A stretch of DNA of 13,518 bases, from positions 1-13,518 of the forward strand of contig JALOKS010000050.1 in NCBI GenBank assembly GCA_025456385.1, read 5' to 3'. Numbering within the stretch: position 1 is the first letter of the stretch; every line of letters starts with the position of its first letter. A program made the position numbers and the translations under genes. Positions 6,300 through 13,518 of the stretch are shown here, in pieces. Origin of the DNA: Thermoanaerobaculales bacterium (lineage in GTDB: Bacteria; Acidobacteriota; Thermoanaerobaculia; Thermoanaerobaculales; Sulfomarinibacteraceae). The notes below the pieces were generated by a model. It searched no databases. It saw only the letters and a list, made by a program, of their open reading frames with translations, and was not told the DNA's origin.

Positions 6300-7534
6300 C
6301 CGGCCTGGAGCTCCGCGGCGACGCGTTCGACCTCGGACCACACGCGCAGGAGGTTCTCGCCGCAGATCTTGCGCAGGTCCTGCTCGGTGTAGCCGCGCCG
6401 CAGCAGCTCCTCGAGGAGCTTCGGGTAGGCGGCGACGCTCTCGAGCCCGGCCGGGGTGTCGCCGATGCCGTCGAAGTCGGAGCCGAGCCCGACGTGGTCG
6501 ATGCCGACGAGGCGGATCACGTGCTCGATGTGGTCGGCGACGTCGGCGACGTCGGTCTCGGCCTTCGGGTTCGCGGCGTAGAACTCCTCGACCCGGGCGC
6601 GGAACTCCGGGCTGCCCCACGAGGCGCCGGTCTCGTTCGTGAAAGCCCTCATCGCCGCCCACAGCTCGCTCGACTGCCGCTGCGCCGCCTCGCTCAGGAA
6701 GCCCGGCGCGAAGGCGATCTGGACGACACCCCCGCCTGCGGCCACGAGCGAGACCAGCTCGTCCGGGATGTTGCGCTCGAAGCCGGGCGTGAAGTGGCGG
6801 GCGCAGGAGTGGGAGGCGATGACCGGCGCCCGCGACAGCTCGAGCGCCTGGCGCGCTGCGTCGTCGGTGAGGTGCGAGACGTCGATCATGATGCCGAGCC
6901 GGTTCATCTCGACCACCACCTCGCGCCCGAAGGGGCTCAGGCCTCCCCACGGCCGCTCCTCGGCGTAGGAGGAGTCGCAGATCAGGTTGGGCTCGGAGTG
7001 GGTGAGGGTGACATAGCGGACGCCGCGGCCGTGGAAGTGGGCGAGCGCCGAGATGTCGTCCTCGATCGCGGCGCCGTTCTCGATGCCGAGCGGCAGCGCG
7101 AAGACGCGCTGTTCGAAGAGGCTGCGGACCTCGGCCGGCGAGCGGGCGATCGCGAAGCTCTCGGGCGCCTGCGCCGCGATTCCCTCCACGAGGTCGATGA
7201 GCCCGTCCGCCATCGCGCGGGCGCCGCCCTCCTCCTGCAGGGAGGCCGGGACGTAGATCGACATGAAGGCGGCGTCGAGGCCCCCGCGGCGGGCGCGCAC
7301 GAGGTCGAAGTGGCCGTCTGCGGTCTCGACGGTGACGTCGGCTGGATGCTCGTGCAGGCGGTAGGGCAGGTCGATATGGGTGTCGAGGATCAGGATCTCC
7401 TGCGCCAGCCGCTGCGCCTCGGCCGCCGGGTCGGGCGGCGGCGCCTCCGAGGTCGGCGGCGGGGCCCCGCCGCAGCCGACGGCGAGGACGAGAGGCAGGA
7501 GCAGGGCGAGGCCGGCGGAGATCTTCAGGTTCAT
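6296..7534 (-). CDS. Membrane dipeptidase (peptidase M19), lipoprotein
   Basis: A 412-residue zinc dipeptidase of the renal dipeptidase family. Metal ligands fall where expected: His53 and Asp55 (DTHID), Glu152 (GIENG), His221 (DVSHLTDD) and His242 (ASHSCARHF), with Asp353 in GIDHVGLGSDFDG. The N-terminus is a lipoprotein signal ending LAVGC (Cys21), followed by a Pro/Ala-rich linker, so the enzyme is probably anchored by a lipid and faces outward. It would cleave dipeptides, possibly including D-residue dipeptides. The ATG at 7534 is chosen because the signal starts there and GGAGGG lies a few bases upstream; the frame stays open to 7810 but that extension overlaps the divergent peptidase gene. 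The gene is convergent with the serine hydrolase gene, overlapping it by 4 bp. Confidence 0.94.
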   Translation of the reverse strand: MNLKISAGLALLLPLVLAVGCGGAPPPTSEAPPPDPAAEAQRLAQEILILDTHIDLPYRLHEHPADVTVETADGHFDLVRARRGGLDAAFMSIYVPASLQEEGGARAMADGLIDLVEGIAAQAPESFAIARSPAEVRSLFEQRVFALPLGIENGAAIEDDISALAHFHGRGVRYVTLTHSEPNLICDSSYAEERPWGGLSPFGREVVVEMNRLGIMIDVSHLTDDAARQALELSRAPVIASHSCARHFTPGFERNIPDELVSLVAAGGGVVQIAFAPGFLSEAAQRQSSELWAAMRAFTNETGASWGSPEFRARVEEFYAANPKAETDVADVADHIEHVIRLVGIDHVGLGSDFDGIGDTPAGLESVAAYPKLLEELLRRGYTEQDLRKICGENLLRVWSEVERVAAELQAG

Positions 7535-7554
7535 GCACCCTCCAACGGCTGGGC

Positions 7555-7560
7555 AGTGTA
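7555..7560 (-). promoter_or_regulatory. Weak -10 candidate for the M19 dipeptidase gene
   Basis: On the minus strand TACACT (4/6 to TATAAT) precedes the ATG at 7534 by about 20 bases, with the ribosome site between them. No recognisable -35 lies at 17 bp. Offered only because the 139-bp divergent gap must hold promoters for both genes. Confidence 0.2.
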
Positions 7561-7604
7561 CCTCGGCGGGACGCCGGCCCCGAGACCGCGGCGCCGGGGA
7601 GGCG

Positions 7605-7610
7605 TAGGAT
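7605..7610 (+). promoter_or_regulatory. Candidate -10 element of the M3 peptidase gene
   Basis: TAGGAT in the context GTAGGATGG is identical over 9 bp to the element at 334-342 upstream of rsgA. It lies 63 bp before the ATG at 7674. The -35 region is poor (GAGACC at 17 bp spacing). The call rests on the shared motif and position. Confidence 0.35.
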
Positions 7611-7673
7611 GGTGCCGGCACGGCGCGCGGCCGGGACCTCCGCCGTGCGCTCCACAGGAGGGGGGGCCTCATC

Positions 7674-9632
7674 ATGCGCGCTGGTGATCGCCGCGAACGG
7701 ATGACCATCTTCATCGGGAGCCTGACGATCATGCTGCTGACGACTGCATCCGCAACCTTCGGCGAGACCGTGCCCGCGGGCGCGCTGCCCGTCGTGGTGC
7801 CCGACGCCAACGTCGAGCGGGCAGCGATCCCCGCGGTCTTCCGCTGGGACCTGAGCCCGCTCTTCCCGTCTGACGCGGCCTGGGACCAGGCCCGCCTGAA
7901 GCTCCTCGCCGAGCTGCCCCAGCTCGCGGCCTTCGAGGGCCGGCTCGCCGAGCCGGAGCAGCTCGCGGCCTGCCTCGAGCTCTACTTCCGCCTCCACTCG
8001 GAGGCCAACTTCGTGACCCTGTACGCCAACCTCCGCCACGCCACCGCGCAGTCCGACGAGGCCGCGACCGCCATGGTCCAGCGCAGCCTGGCGGCCATGG
8101 ACGAGCTGATGCGCGCCGCGGCCTTCATCCGCCGCGAGGTCCTCGGGCTGCCGGAGGCGACGCTGACGGCCGCCTTCGCCGCCGTGCCCGAGCTTGTCGC
8201 CCACCGCCCCTACCTGGACAACCTGCGCCGCCGCGCCGACCGCCTGCTCGGCCCGGAAGCCGAGCGCGTGCTGTCGCTGCTCGGCGACAACCTGTGGGCC
8301 GAGATCGACCTCAACGAGATCCCGTCGCCCCTCGAGGATGCCTACGGCGCGCTGCTGACCGACATCCCCTGGCCGAAGATCACGGACGAGAGCGGGCAGA
8401 GCGTCCAGCTGACGCTCTCGAACTACGGGCGCTACCGCGCGTCGGCCGATCGCGAGGTCCGTAAGGCCGCCGTCGCCGCGCTGCTCGGCACCCTGCGCCA
8501 GTACCAGCACGCCCTGGCGGCGACCCTCGGCGGTCAGTTCGAGCTCGACGTCGCGTACGCCCGCGCCCGCGGCTATCACTCCGCGCTCGAGGCCTACCTG
8601 GACAAGGACGGCCTCGACGCCGCCGTGTACAGCAACCTCATCGACACCATCAACGCCAACCTGCCGCTGCTCCACCGCTACCTCGAGCTGCGCAAGAAGG
8701 CGCTCGGCCTCGACGACATCCACCTCTACGACCTCTACGTGCCGCTCGCCGCGGGCGTTCCGGCGGAGGTCCCCTTCGCGGAGGCGCGCGGGCTGATCCT
8801 CGCCGCGCTGGCGCCGCTCGGCCCCGAGTACCAGGCCGCGCTCGCCACCGGCCTCGATCCGGCCAACGGCTGGATGGACCTCTACCCGCACCGCGACAAG
8901 GACAGCGGCGCCTTCTCGGCGAGCGCCTACGGCCCGCACCCCTACGTGTTCATGAACTACCAGGACTCGCTCGACGACATGTCGACCCTGGCGCACGAGT
9001 TCGGGCACGCGCTGCACTCCCGGCTCGCGATGCGCGAGCAGCCCTACTCGAGCTTCCGCTACCCGCCGTTCCTCGCCGAGGTCGCCTCGACCTGCAACGA
9101 GTCGCTGCTCTCGGAGCACCTGGTGAGCCGGAGCACGGACCCGGCGGAAAAGGCCTACCTTCTGGTCGAGCGCCTCGAGGGCATCCGCACGACGATCTTC
9201 CGGCAGACCATGTTCGCGGAGTTCGAGCGGACCGTGCACCGGTTCGTCGAGGAGGGCACTCCGATCACGGCCGAGCTTCTGGAAACCACCTACCGCGAGC
9301 TGGTGCGCCGGTACTACGGCCCCGGCTTCACGCTCGACGACAACGACGGCATGGAGTGGGCGTACATCCCGCACTTCTACTACAAGTACTACGTCTACTC
9401 CTACGCCACCGGCCTCGCGAGCGGGATCGCCATCGCCGACCGGGTGACGACTCTCGGCGAGCCGGCGGCGGAAGCCTTCCTCGGCATGCTGGCAGGCGGG
9501 GCCTCGGCGCCGCCGCTCGAGCTCCTTGCCGGCGCCGGCGTCGACCTCACGAAGCCGGACGCGCTCGAGGCGGCGATGACGAGCTTCGCCCGCACCTTGG
9601 ACGAGGTCGAGAGGCTGCTCGCGATGGAGTGA
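7674..9632 (+). CDS. Exported oligoendopeptidase F-like metallopeptidase (M3)
   Basis: A 652-residue M3 peptidase. The zinc motif HEFGH is at 441-445 (Glu442 catalytic) and the third ligand is Glu469 in FLAEVAST, 24 residues on. The helical N-terminal half and the C-terminal EWAYIPHFYYKYYVYSYATG region match oligoendopeptidase F, which cleaves peptides of roughly 5-20 residues. Unlike the usual cytosolic enzyme it begins with a charged segment and a hydrophobic stretch (about 10-30, TIFIGSLTIMLLTTASATFG), so it is probably exported. The ATG at 7674 follows an AGGAGG plus G-run (7656-7666); the ATG at 7701, which also keeps the signal, lacks a ribosome site. Divergent from the M19 gene, with which it could form a peptide-degrading set: endopeptidase first, dipeptidase last. 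Confidence 0.94.
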   Translation: MRAGDRRERMTIFIGSLTIMLLTTASATFGETVPAGALPVVVPDANVERAAIPAVFRWDLSPLFPSDAAWDQARLKLLAELPQLAAFEGRLAEPEQLAACLELYFRLHSEANFVTLYANLRHATAQSDEAATAMVQRSLAAMDELMRAAAFIRREVLGLPEATLTAAFAAVPELVAHRPYLDNLRRRADRLLGPEAERVLSLLGDNLWAEIDLNEIPSPLEDAYGALLTDIPWPKITDESGQSVQLTLSNYGRYRASADREVRKAAVAALLGTLRQYQHALAATLGGQFELDVAYARARGYHSALEAYLDKDGLDAAVYSNLIDTINANLPLLHRYLELRKKALGLDDIHLYDLYVPLAAGVPAEVPFAEARGLILAALAPLGPEYQAALATGLDPANGWMDLYPHRDKDSGAFSASAYGPHPYVFMNYQDSLDDMSTLAHEFGHALHSRLAMREQPYSSFRYPPFLAEVASTCNESLLSEHLVSRSTDPAEKAYLLVERLEGIRTTIFRQTMFAEFERTVHRFVEEGTPITAELLETTYRELVRRYYGPGFTLDDNDGMEWAYIPHFYYKYYVYSYATGLASGIAIADRVTTLGEPAAEAFLGMLAGGASAPPLELLAGAGVDLTKPDALEAAMTSFARTLDEVERLLAME

Positions 9633-9718
9633 CCCGGGAGGCGCGGCGCCCCCCAGCAGCCCGAGGAGATACCGGGGCCGGCAGGGCGCTCCGCGAAAGC
9701 CGTGTCCGCAGGCCGCAT

Positions 9719-9747
9719 TTGACAGGTCTGCAGGACTTTGCTACAAA
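9719..9747 (+). promoter_or_regulatory. Strong promoter upstream of the synthase gene
   Basis: TTGACA (9719-9724) is followed after 17 bp by TACAAA (9742-9747), in a locally AT-rich patch continuing to about 9767. The start would be near 9754. The preceding stretch 9633-9718, from the M3 stop to this promoter, holds no gene or clear terminator that I can see. Confidence 0.6.
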
Positions 9748-9753
9748 AGGGCA

Positions 9754-10042
9754 GCTAACTTAAATCGTGTCGCTGCACAGGTTGCGGGAGCTTTCCCAGC
9801 AATTCGCCGCGGGAGGTCGCGTTGTTCGACACTCGTGCTTGCAGGCGTTCTCGACGTGGACACGCCAGAGAGAATGAGTCTCTCAGTATTGAGCCTGTGA
9901 TCAGGACGGAGAGCGGGCCGCACGAGTCGAGCATCGTTGACACGGCCGCGCGCCCGGGCGCGCCGGCGGCCGACGCGGGCCGAACCGTCTCGGCGCCGGT
10001 GTTCCGGCAGCGGCCGGCGGTTCGTCGTCAGGAGGCACTGTG
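9754..10042 (+). promoter_or_regulatory. Long, partly structured leader of the synthase gene
   Basis: About 290 nt separate the predicted transcription start from the synthase ATG. Three hairpins can be drawn. TTGCGGGA (9782-9789) pairs with TCCC-A-GCAA (9794-9802), with one bulged A. GGCGT (9844-9848) pairs with ACGCC (9862-9866). GAGAGA (9868-9873) pairs with TCTCTC (9879-9884). No known riboswitch signature is recognised. The second half also holds a possible small open frame and a 16-bp palindrome, listed separately. Such a long leader could carry regulation, but its length alone is not proof. Confidence 0.3.
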
Positions 10043-10043
10043 A
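9822..10043 (+). CDS. Possible 73-residue leader ORF (uncertain)
   Basis: A TTG-initiated frame with GGGAGG about five bases upstream runs to TGA 10041-10043, whose last base is the first base of the synthase ATG (TGATG). That overlap would allow translational coupling. Against it: the product is arginine- and alanine-rich with no recognisable domain, the start codon is rare, and GC-rich DNA often leaves such frames open. The synthase has its own good ribosome site inside this frame. Confidence 0.2.
   Translation: MFDTRACRRSRRGHARENESLSIEPVIRTESGPHESSIVDTAARPGAPAADAGRTVSAPVFRQRPAVRRQEAL
9948..9963. repeat. 16-bp perfect GC palindrome in synthase leader
   Basis: GCGCGCCCGGGCGCGC is its own reverse complement, centred 87 bp before the synthase ATG. 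It could be an operator or a chance result of the GC-only composition. It has no loop, so it is less likely to act as an RNA hairpin. Confidence 0.35.
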
Positions 10044-13000
10044 TGGCGGGCAGGTTGCGCGTGATGGTGTCGACGCCGCGGGGGCAGAACGATCCGGCGC
10101 TGGCCATCGCCGGCAGCCGCGCCGGAGCCGTGGGCATCCTCGACCTCGGTGCGCTCGCGGATCTCGACGGCGCGCGGCACGCCCTCACGGAGCTGCTGCG
10201 GCTCGGCCGCACCGCTGTGGGCCTTCGCGTCGAGGCGAACGGCGATGCCTCCGCCATCGCCGAGCTGGTCGCTGCTCTGCCACCGGGCGCGGGCTGGCTG
10301 GTGCTGGCTCCCGGGATCGGGGGCGCCTTCGCCGCCGCACCGCAGGCCGCGATCGCGTCCGCGAGGGAGCGGGGCCTGAACGTCCTGGCGGAGGTCAGCT
10401 CGCGGCAGGACGCCGAGGCGGCGCTCGAGCTCGGCGTGCAGGGCCTGGTCGCCAAGGGCAGCGAGGCAGGGGGTCGGGTCGACGAGGAGACGACCTTCGT
10501 CCTCCTCCAAGAGCTCCTTCAGCACGTCGACCTGCCGGTCTGGGCACGGGGAGGGATCGGCACTCACACGGCCGCGGCCTGCGCGGCAGCCGGCGCGGCC
10601 GGCGTCGTTCTCGGCGACGAGCTCGTCCTGCTCCGCGAGTCGTCGCTCGCGCCGGAGCTCCGACAGGCCGTCGCCGGGATGGACGGGAGCGAGACCAGCG
10701 TTGTCGGCGCGGAGCTCGGGCGCAGCTTCCGCTTCATCGCGCGGTCCGGCTGCGCCGGCTCCGAGACCCTGAAGCGCCGGTACACCGAGCTGCTCGCGGT
10801 CCGAGACCGCGAAGGCTGGCTGGCGTTTCTCGACCGGACGGCGGCGACTGCCGACGGTCCGATCGGGTGGGGATCGCACCAGGCGTGGCCGCTCGGGCAG
10901 GACGCGAGCTTCGCGGCGCCGCTGGCGGCGCGCTTCCGCACCGTGGGCGGCGCCGTTGCCGGCATCCTCGCGGCGGTCGAGGACCACCTCCGCATCGCGT
11001 GCAGTGACCTCGTGCTGGCGCCCGGATCGCCCCTCGCCACGGCGCACGCGACCCGGTACCCGATCGTCCAGGGCCCGATGACACGGGTGTCCGACGTCGC
11101 GCCCTTCGCCCTCGAGGTGGCGAAGGCCGGCGCCCTTCCTTTCATCGCACTCGCGCTGATGCGGTCCGCCGAGGTCCGGACGCTGCTGGCCGAAACGCAG
11201 CGTTCACTCGGCGATCGTCCCTGGGGCGTGGGCATCCTCGGCTTCGTGCCGCGCGAGCTCCGCGAGGAGCAGCTCGCGGTGGTGCGCGAGGTCCGCCCGC
11301 GGTTCGTTCTCATCGCCGGCGGACGGCCGGACCAGGCGGCGGCGCTCGAGTCCGAGGGGATCGCCTCCTACCTCCACGTCCCGTCACCACGGCTGCTCGA
11401 CCTCTTCATCGACCAGGGCGCGCGGCGCTTCGTGTTCGAGGGGCGCGAGTGCGGGGGCCACGTCGGTCCGCGCTCGAGCTTCGTGCTCTGGCAGCAGATG
11501 GTCGACGTGCTGTGTGCGCGGACCAACGGCCGCGCCCTCGACGACCTCCACGTCCTCTTTGCCGGCGGCATCCACGACGCGCGCTCGGCCGCCATGGTGG
11601 CTGCCCTCGCGGCGCCGCTGGCGGCGAGCGGCGCCAAGGTCGGCGTCCTGATGGGAACCGCCTACCTCTTCACCGCCGAGGCGGTGAGCAGCAGCGCGAT
11701 CGTGCCCGGCTTCCAGGAGGTCGCCGTCGGCTGCACGCGGACCACGGTGCTGGAGACCGGGCCAGGCCACTCGACGCGCTGTGCGCCGACCCCCTTCGCC
11801 GAGGCCTTCACGGCCGAGAAGAGCCGCTTGCTCGAGGAGGGCCGGTCCGGCGACGAGATCCGGCTCGCTCTGGAAGCGATGAACCTCGGCAAACTGCGGG
11901 TCGCAGCCAAGGGTCTCGACCGCAACCCGGGGCACGAGGTCGACGCCGCGGCGCCCAGGCTTCAGATCGTGGATCCGGCTCAGCAGGCGAAGGAAGGCAT
12001 GTACATGATCGGCCAGGTCGCGGCGCTGCGCGACCGGGTGACGACGATGGCCGAGCTCCACGAGGCCGTTTCGGAGGGCTCGGTGCAGTGGTTGTCCGCC
12101 GTCCAGCGAGTCGAGGCTGCGGCCGAGGAGCCCCCCGGCCCGCCGCTCGAGATCGCGCTCGTCGGCATGGCCTGCCTGCTGCCCGGTGCGACCGATCTCG
12201 CGACGTTCTGGGACAACGTGCTCGCCGGAACCGACGTGACCACCGAGGTGCCGCGGGAGCGCTGGGACTGGCAGAGGTACTTCGACGAGGACCGGGCGGC
12301 ACGGGACAAGGTGTACTCGCGCTGGGGCGGGTTCCTGCCCGAGATCCCCTTCGATCCGCTCGCGTACGGCATGCCGCCCTCGACGCTGCGGTCGATCGAG
12401 CCGCTGCAGCTCCTCACCCTCGAGGTCGTGCGGGCGGCGCTCGCCGACGCCGGGCTCCTCGATCGCGAGTTTCCTCGCCAGCGGGCATCGGTGATCCTGG
12501 GTGCCGGAGGCGGGGTGGCCGATCTCGGCAACCGCTACGCCGTCCGTGCGACCCTGCCGTCCATCCTCGACAACCTGCCGGACGCGGTGTGGGAGAAGCT
12601 GCCGGAGTGGACCGAGGACTCGTTCGCCGGCCTGCTCCTCAACGTCGCGGCGGGCCGCGCGGCCAACCGCTTCGACCTCGGCGGCATCAACCTCACCGTC
12701 GACGCCGCCTGCGCCTCGTCGCTGGCCGCCGTGTACCTGGCTGCCCAGGAGCTCGCGGAGCGACGCAGCGACGTCGTGCTCGCGGGCGGCGTCGACACGG
12801 CGCAGAACCCCTTCGGGTATTTGTGCTTCAGCAAGACCCATGCACTCTCGCCGCGAGGCAAGGCCTCCGTCTTCGACGCCTCCGCAGACGGCATCGTCAT
12901 CAGCGAGGGCCTCGCAGTCATCGTGCTCAAGCGGCTCGCCGATGCCGAGCGCGACGGCGACCGCGTCTACGCGGTGCTGCGCGGGGTCGGCGGCTCGAGC

Positions 13001-13518
13001 GACGGCCGCGGCCGCTCGATGACGGCGCCGCGTCCCGAGGGCCAGGTGCGGGCTCTCGATCGCGCCTACCGTCAGGCCGCCTACTCTCCAGCGACGGTCG
13101 AGCTCTTCGAGGCGCACGGCACCGGCACGGCGGCGGGCGACGTCGCCGAGGCCGAGACGCTGCGGCGGGTGCTCGAGGCGGCGGGAGCGCCGCCCGCGTC
13201 CGCAGCGGTCGGCTCCGTGAAGTCGATGATCGGACACACCAAGTGCACCGCCGGCGTCACCGGCGTCATCAAGTCGGCGCTCGCCCTCCACCGCAAGGTG
13301 CTGCCCCCGACCATCAACGTCGAGCGCCCGAACCCGAAGGCCGGGTTCGGCGACGGGCCGTTGTACGTCAACTCCGAGCTGCGGCCATGGCTCGCCGGCT
13401 CTGCCGGGCACCCGCGGCGGGCCGGGGTCAGCGCCTTCGGCTTCGGCGGCACCAACTTCCACGTCACCCTCGAGGAGTACACGGGCGACCCCCGCTCGCT
13501 GCCACAGCCGGCTCTCGC
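10043..13518 (+). CDS. Type I polyketide/PUFA-like synthase, N-terminal part: NMO-NMO-KS
   Basis: The frame runs open from ATG 10043 to the window end (1158 codons), so the protein is truncated here. ATG has AGGAGG seven bases upstream. Residues about 1-235 are a first nitronate-monooxygenase/PfaD-like unit, with EAGGR (141-145) and RGGIGT (169-174). Residues 236-337 are a connector containing WPLGQDASFAAPLAARF. Residues 339-620 are a second, fuller unit: YPIVQGPMTRVSD, GRECGGHVGP (His473), FAGGIHD (507-512), GVLMGTAYLFT. After a linker with GMYMIGQVAALRDRV, a ketosynthase starts near 703: DAACASS (Cys890), EAHGTGT (His1025) and SMIGHTK (His1065), with canonical 135 and 40 residue spacings. 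The segment IPFDPLAYGMPPSTLRSIEP is typical of PfaA/HglE-type ketosynthases. PfaD-like domains act as enoylreductases in PUFA synthases, so an iterative lipid-type synthase is inferred. Acyltransferase, carrier and ketoreductase domains would be expected beyond the window. The product is unknown. Confidence 0.9.
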   Translation, partial: MAGRLRVMVSTPRGQNDPALAIAGSRAGAVGILDLGALADLDGARHALTELLRLGRTAVGLRVEANGDASAIAELVAALPPGAGWLVLAPGIGGAFAAAPQAAIASARERGLNVLAEVSSRQDAEAALELGVQGLVAKGSEAGGRVDEETTFVLLQELLQHVDLPVWARGGIGTHTAAACAAAGAAGVVLGDELVLLRESSLAPELRQAVAGMDGSETSVVGAELGRSFRFIARSGCAGSETLKRRYTELLAVRDREGWLAFLDRTAATADGPIGWGSHQAWPLGQDASFAAPLAARFRTVGGAVAGILAAVEDHLRIACSDLVLAPGSPLATAHATRYPIVQGPMTRVSDVAPFALEVAKAGALPFIALALMRSAEVRTLLAETQRSLGDRPWGVGILGFVPRELREEQLAVVREVRPRFVLIAGGRPDQAAALESEGIASYLHVPSPRLLDLFIDQGARRFVFEGRECGGHVGPRSSFVLWQQMVDVLCARTNGRALDDLHVLFAGGIHDARSAAMVAALAAPLAASGAKVGVLMGTAYLFTAEAVSSSAIVPGFQEVAVGCTRTTVLETGPGHSTRCAPTPFAEAFTAEKSRLLEEGRSGDEIRLALEAMNLGKLRVAAKGLDRNPGHEVDAAAPRLQIVDPAQQAKEGMYMIGQVAALRDRVTTMAELHEAVSEGSVQWLSAVQRVEAAAEEPPGPPLEIALVGMACLLPGATDLATFWDNVLAGTDVTTEVPRERWDWQRYFDEDRAARDKVYSRWGGFLPEIPFDPLAYGMPPSTLRSIEPLQLLTLEVVRAALADAGLLDREFPRQRASVILGAGGGVADLGNRYAVRATLPSILDNLPDAVWEKLPEWTEDSFAGLLLNVAAGRAANRFDLGGINLTVDAACASSLAAVYLAAQELAERRSDVVLAGGVDTAQNPFGYLCFSKTHALSPRGKASVFDASADGIVISEGLAVIVLKRLADAERDGDRVYAVLRGVGGSSDGRGRSMTAPRPEGQVRALDRAYRQAAYSPATVELFEAHGTGTAAGDVAEAETLRRVLEAAGAPPASAAVGSVKSMIGHTKCTAGVTGVIKSALALHRKVLPPTINVERPNPKAGFGDGPLYVNSELRPWLAGSAGHPRRAGVSAFGFGGTNFHVTLEEYTGDPRSLPQPAL

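Noticed and set aside
4734..9374. A 1546-codon open frame on the minus strand
   Set aside because: It runs antisense through two well-supported plus-strand genes and out of frame through the M19 gene. Its translation is Arg/Gly/Ala/Val-rich low complexity with no domain, the usual artefact of extreme third-position GC.
9937..9942. A second TTGACA upstream of the synthase gene
   Set aside because: The bases 16-18 bp downstream are entirely G/C with nothing resembling a -10.
10028..11047. A 339-codon minus-strand frame, and a plus-strand frame at 9937-11007
   Set aside because: Both overlap the first NMO-like unit in other frames and give Arg-rich translations; the frame starting at 10043 has the ribosome site and the motifs.
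11384..13462. A 692-codon minus-strand open frame
   Set aside because: It lies wholly antisense to the NMO/ketosynthase frame, which has intact catalytic motifs. It is composition-driven, with no recognisable protein features.

Overview
The window is uniformly GC-rich bacterial DNA, with coding third positions almost always G or C, so long false open frames run antisense to the real genes. The gene mix is an RsgA GTPase, exported peptidases, a C-terminal TPR fragment of the kind seen on signalling proteins, and a secondary-lipid/polyketide megasynthase. Together with intergenic heptamer repeats, this suggests a large-genome soil or sediment bacterium such as an Acidobacteriota member, or less likely a myxobacterium. 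That placement is inference; no rRNA or marker gene fixes it.

Layout. (1) 1-309: 3' end of a TPR-rich protein, plus strand. (2) 310-2534: rsgA and a patatin-like phospholipase, both plus. The rsgA leader folds on paper into an outer stem that covers the Shine-Dalgarno (SD) sequence and encloses two strong hairpins. The rsgA-patatin gap holds two more hairpins, one a 14-bp stem directly before the patatin ribosome site. (3) 2535-2644: convergent junction with two families of 7-8 bp repeats. (4) 2645-3837, minus: an SPFH/band-7 membrane protein and a 62-residue ribbon-helix-helix (RHH) protein whose start overlaps the SPFH stop (GTGA). A near-consensus promoter precedes them, overlapped by two tandem 8-bp near-palindromes 11 bp apart, a layout suited to control by the RHH protein. 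(5) 3877-4737, minus: an EamA/DMT transporter. (6) 4782-9632: three exported hydrolases: a serine beta-lactamase-family hydrolase (plus), an M19 dipeptidase lipoprotein (minus) and an M3 oligoendopeptidase (plus). The first two converge on one shared CTAG that supplies both stop codons; the last two diverge. (7) 9633-10042: a 410-bp gap with an AT-rich TTGACA-N17-TACAAA promoter and a long, partly structured leader. (8) 10043-13518 and beyond, plus: the N-terminal 1158 residues of a large synthase with two tandem nitronate-monooxygenase/PfaD-like units followed by a complete-looking ketosynthase.

How the parts may work together: the peptidase group looks like extracytoplasmic peptide scavenging or turnover, the SPFH/RHH pair like a small self-regulated membrane module, and the last gene like the first subunit of a PUFA-like or secondary-lipid synthase. 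The most unusual items are the last gene's architecture (its first enoylreductase-like unit lacks the catalytic histidine), the SD-masking leader of rsgA, and the SPFH/RHH operon with its operator.
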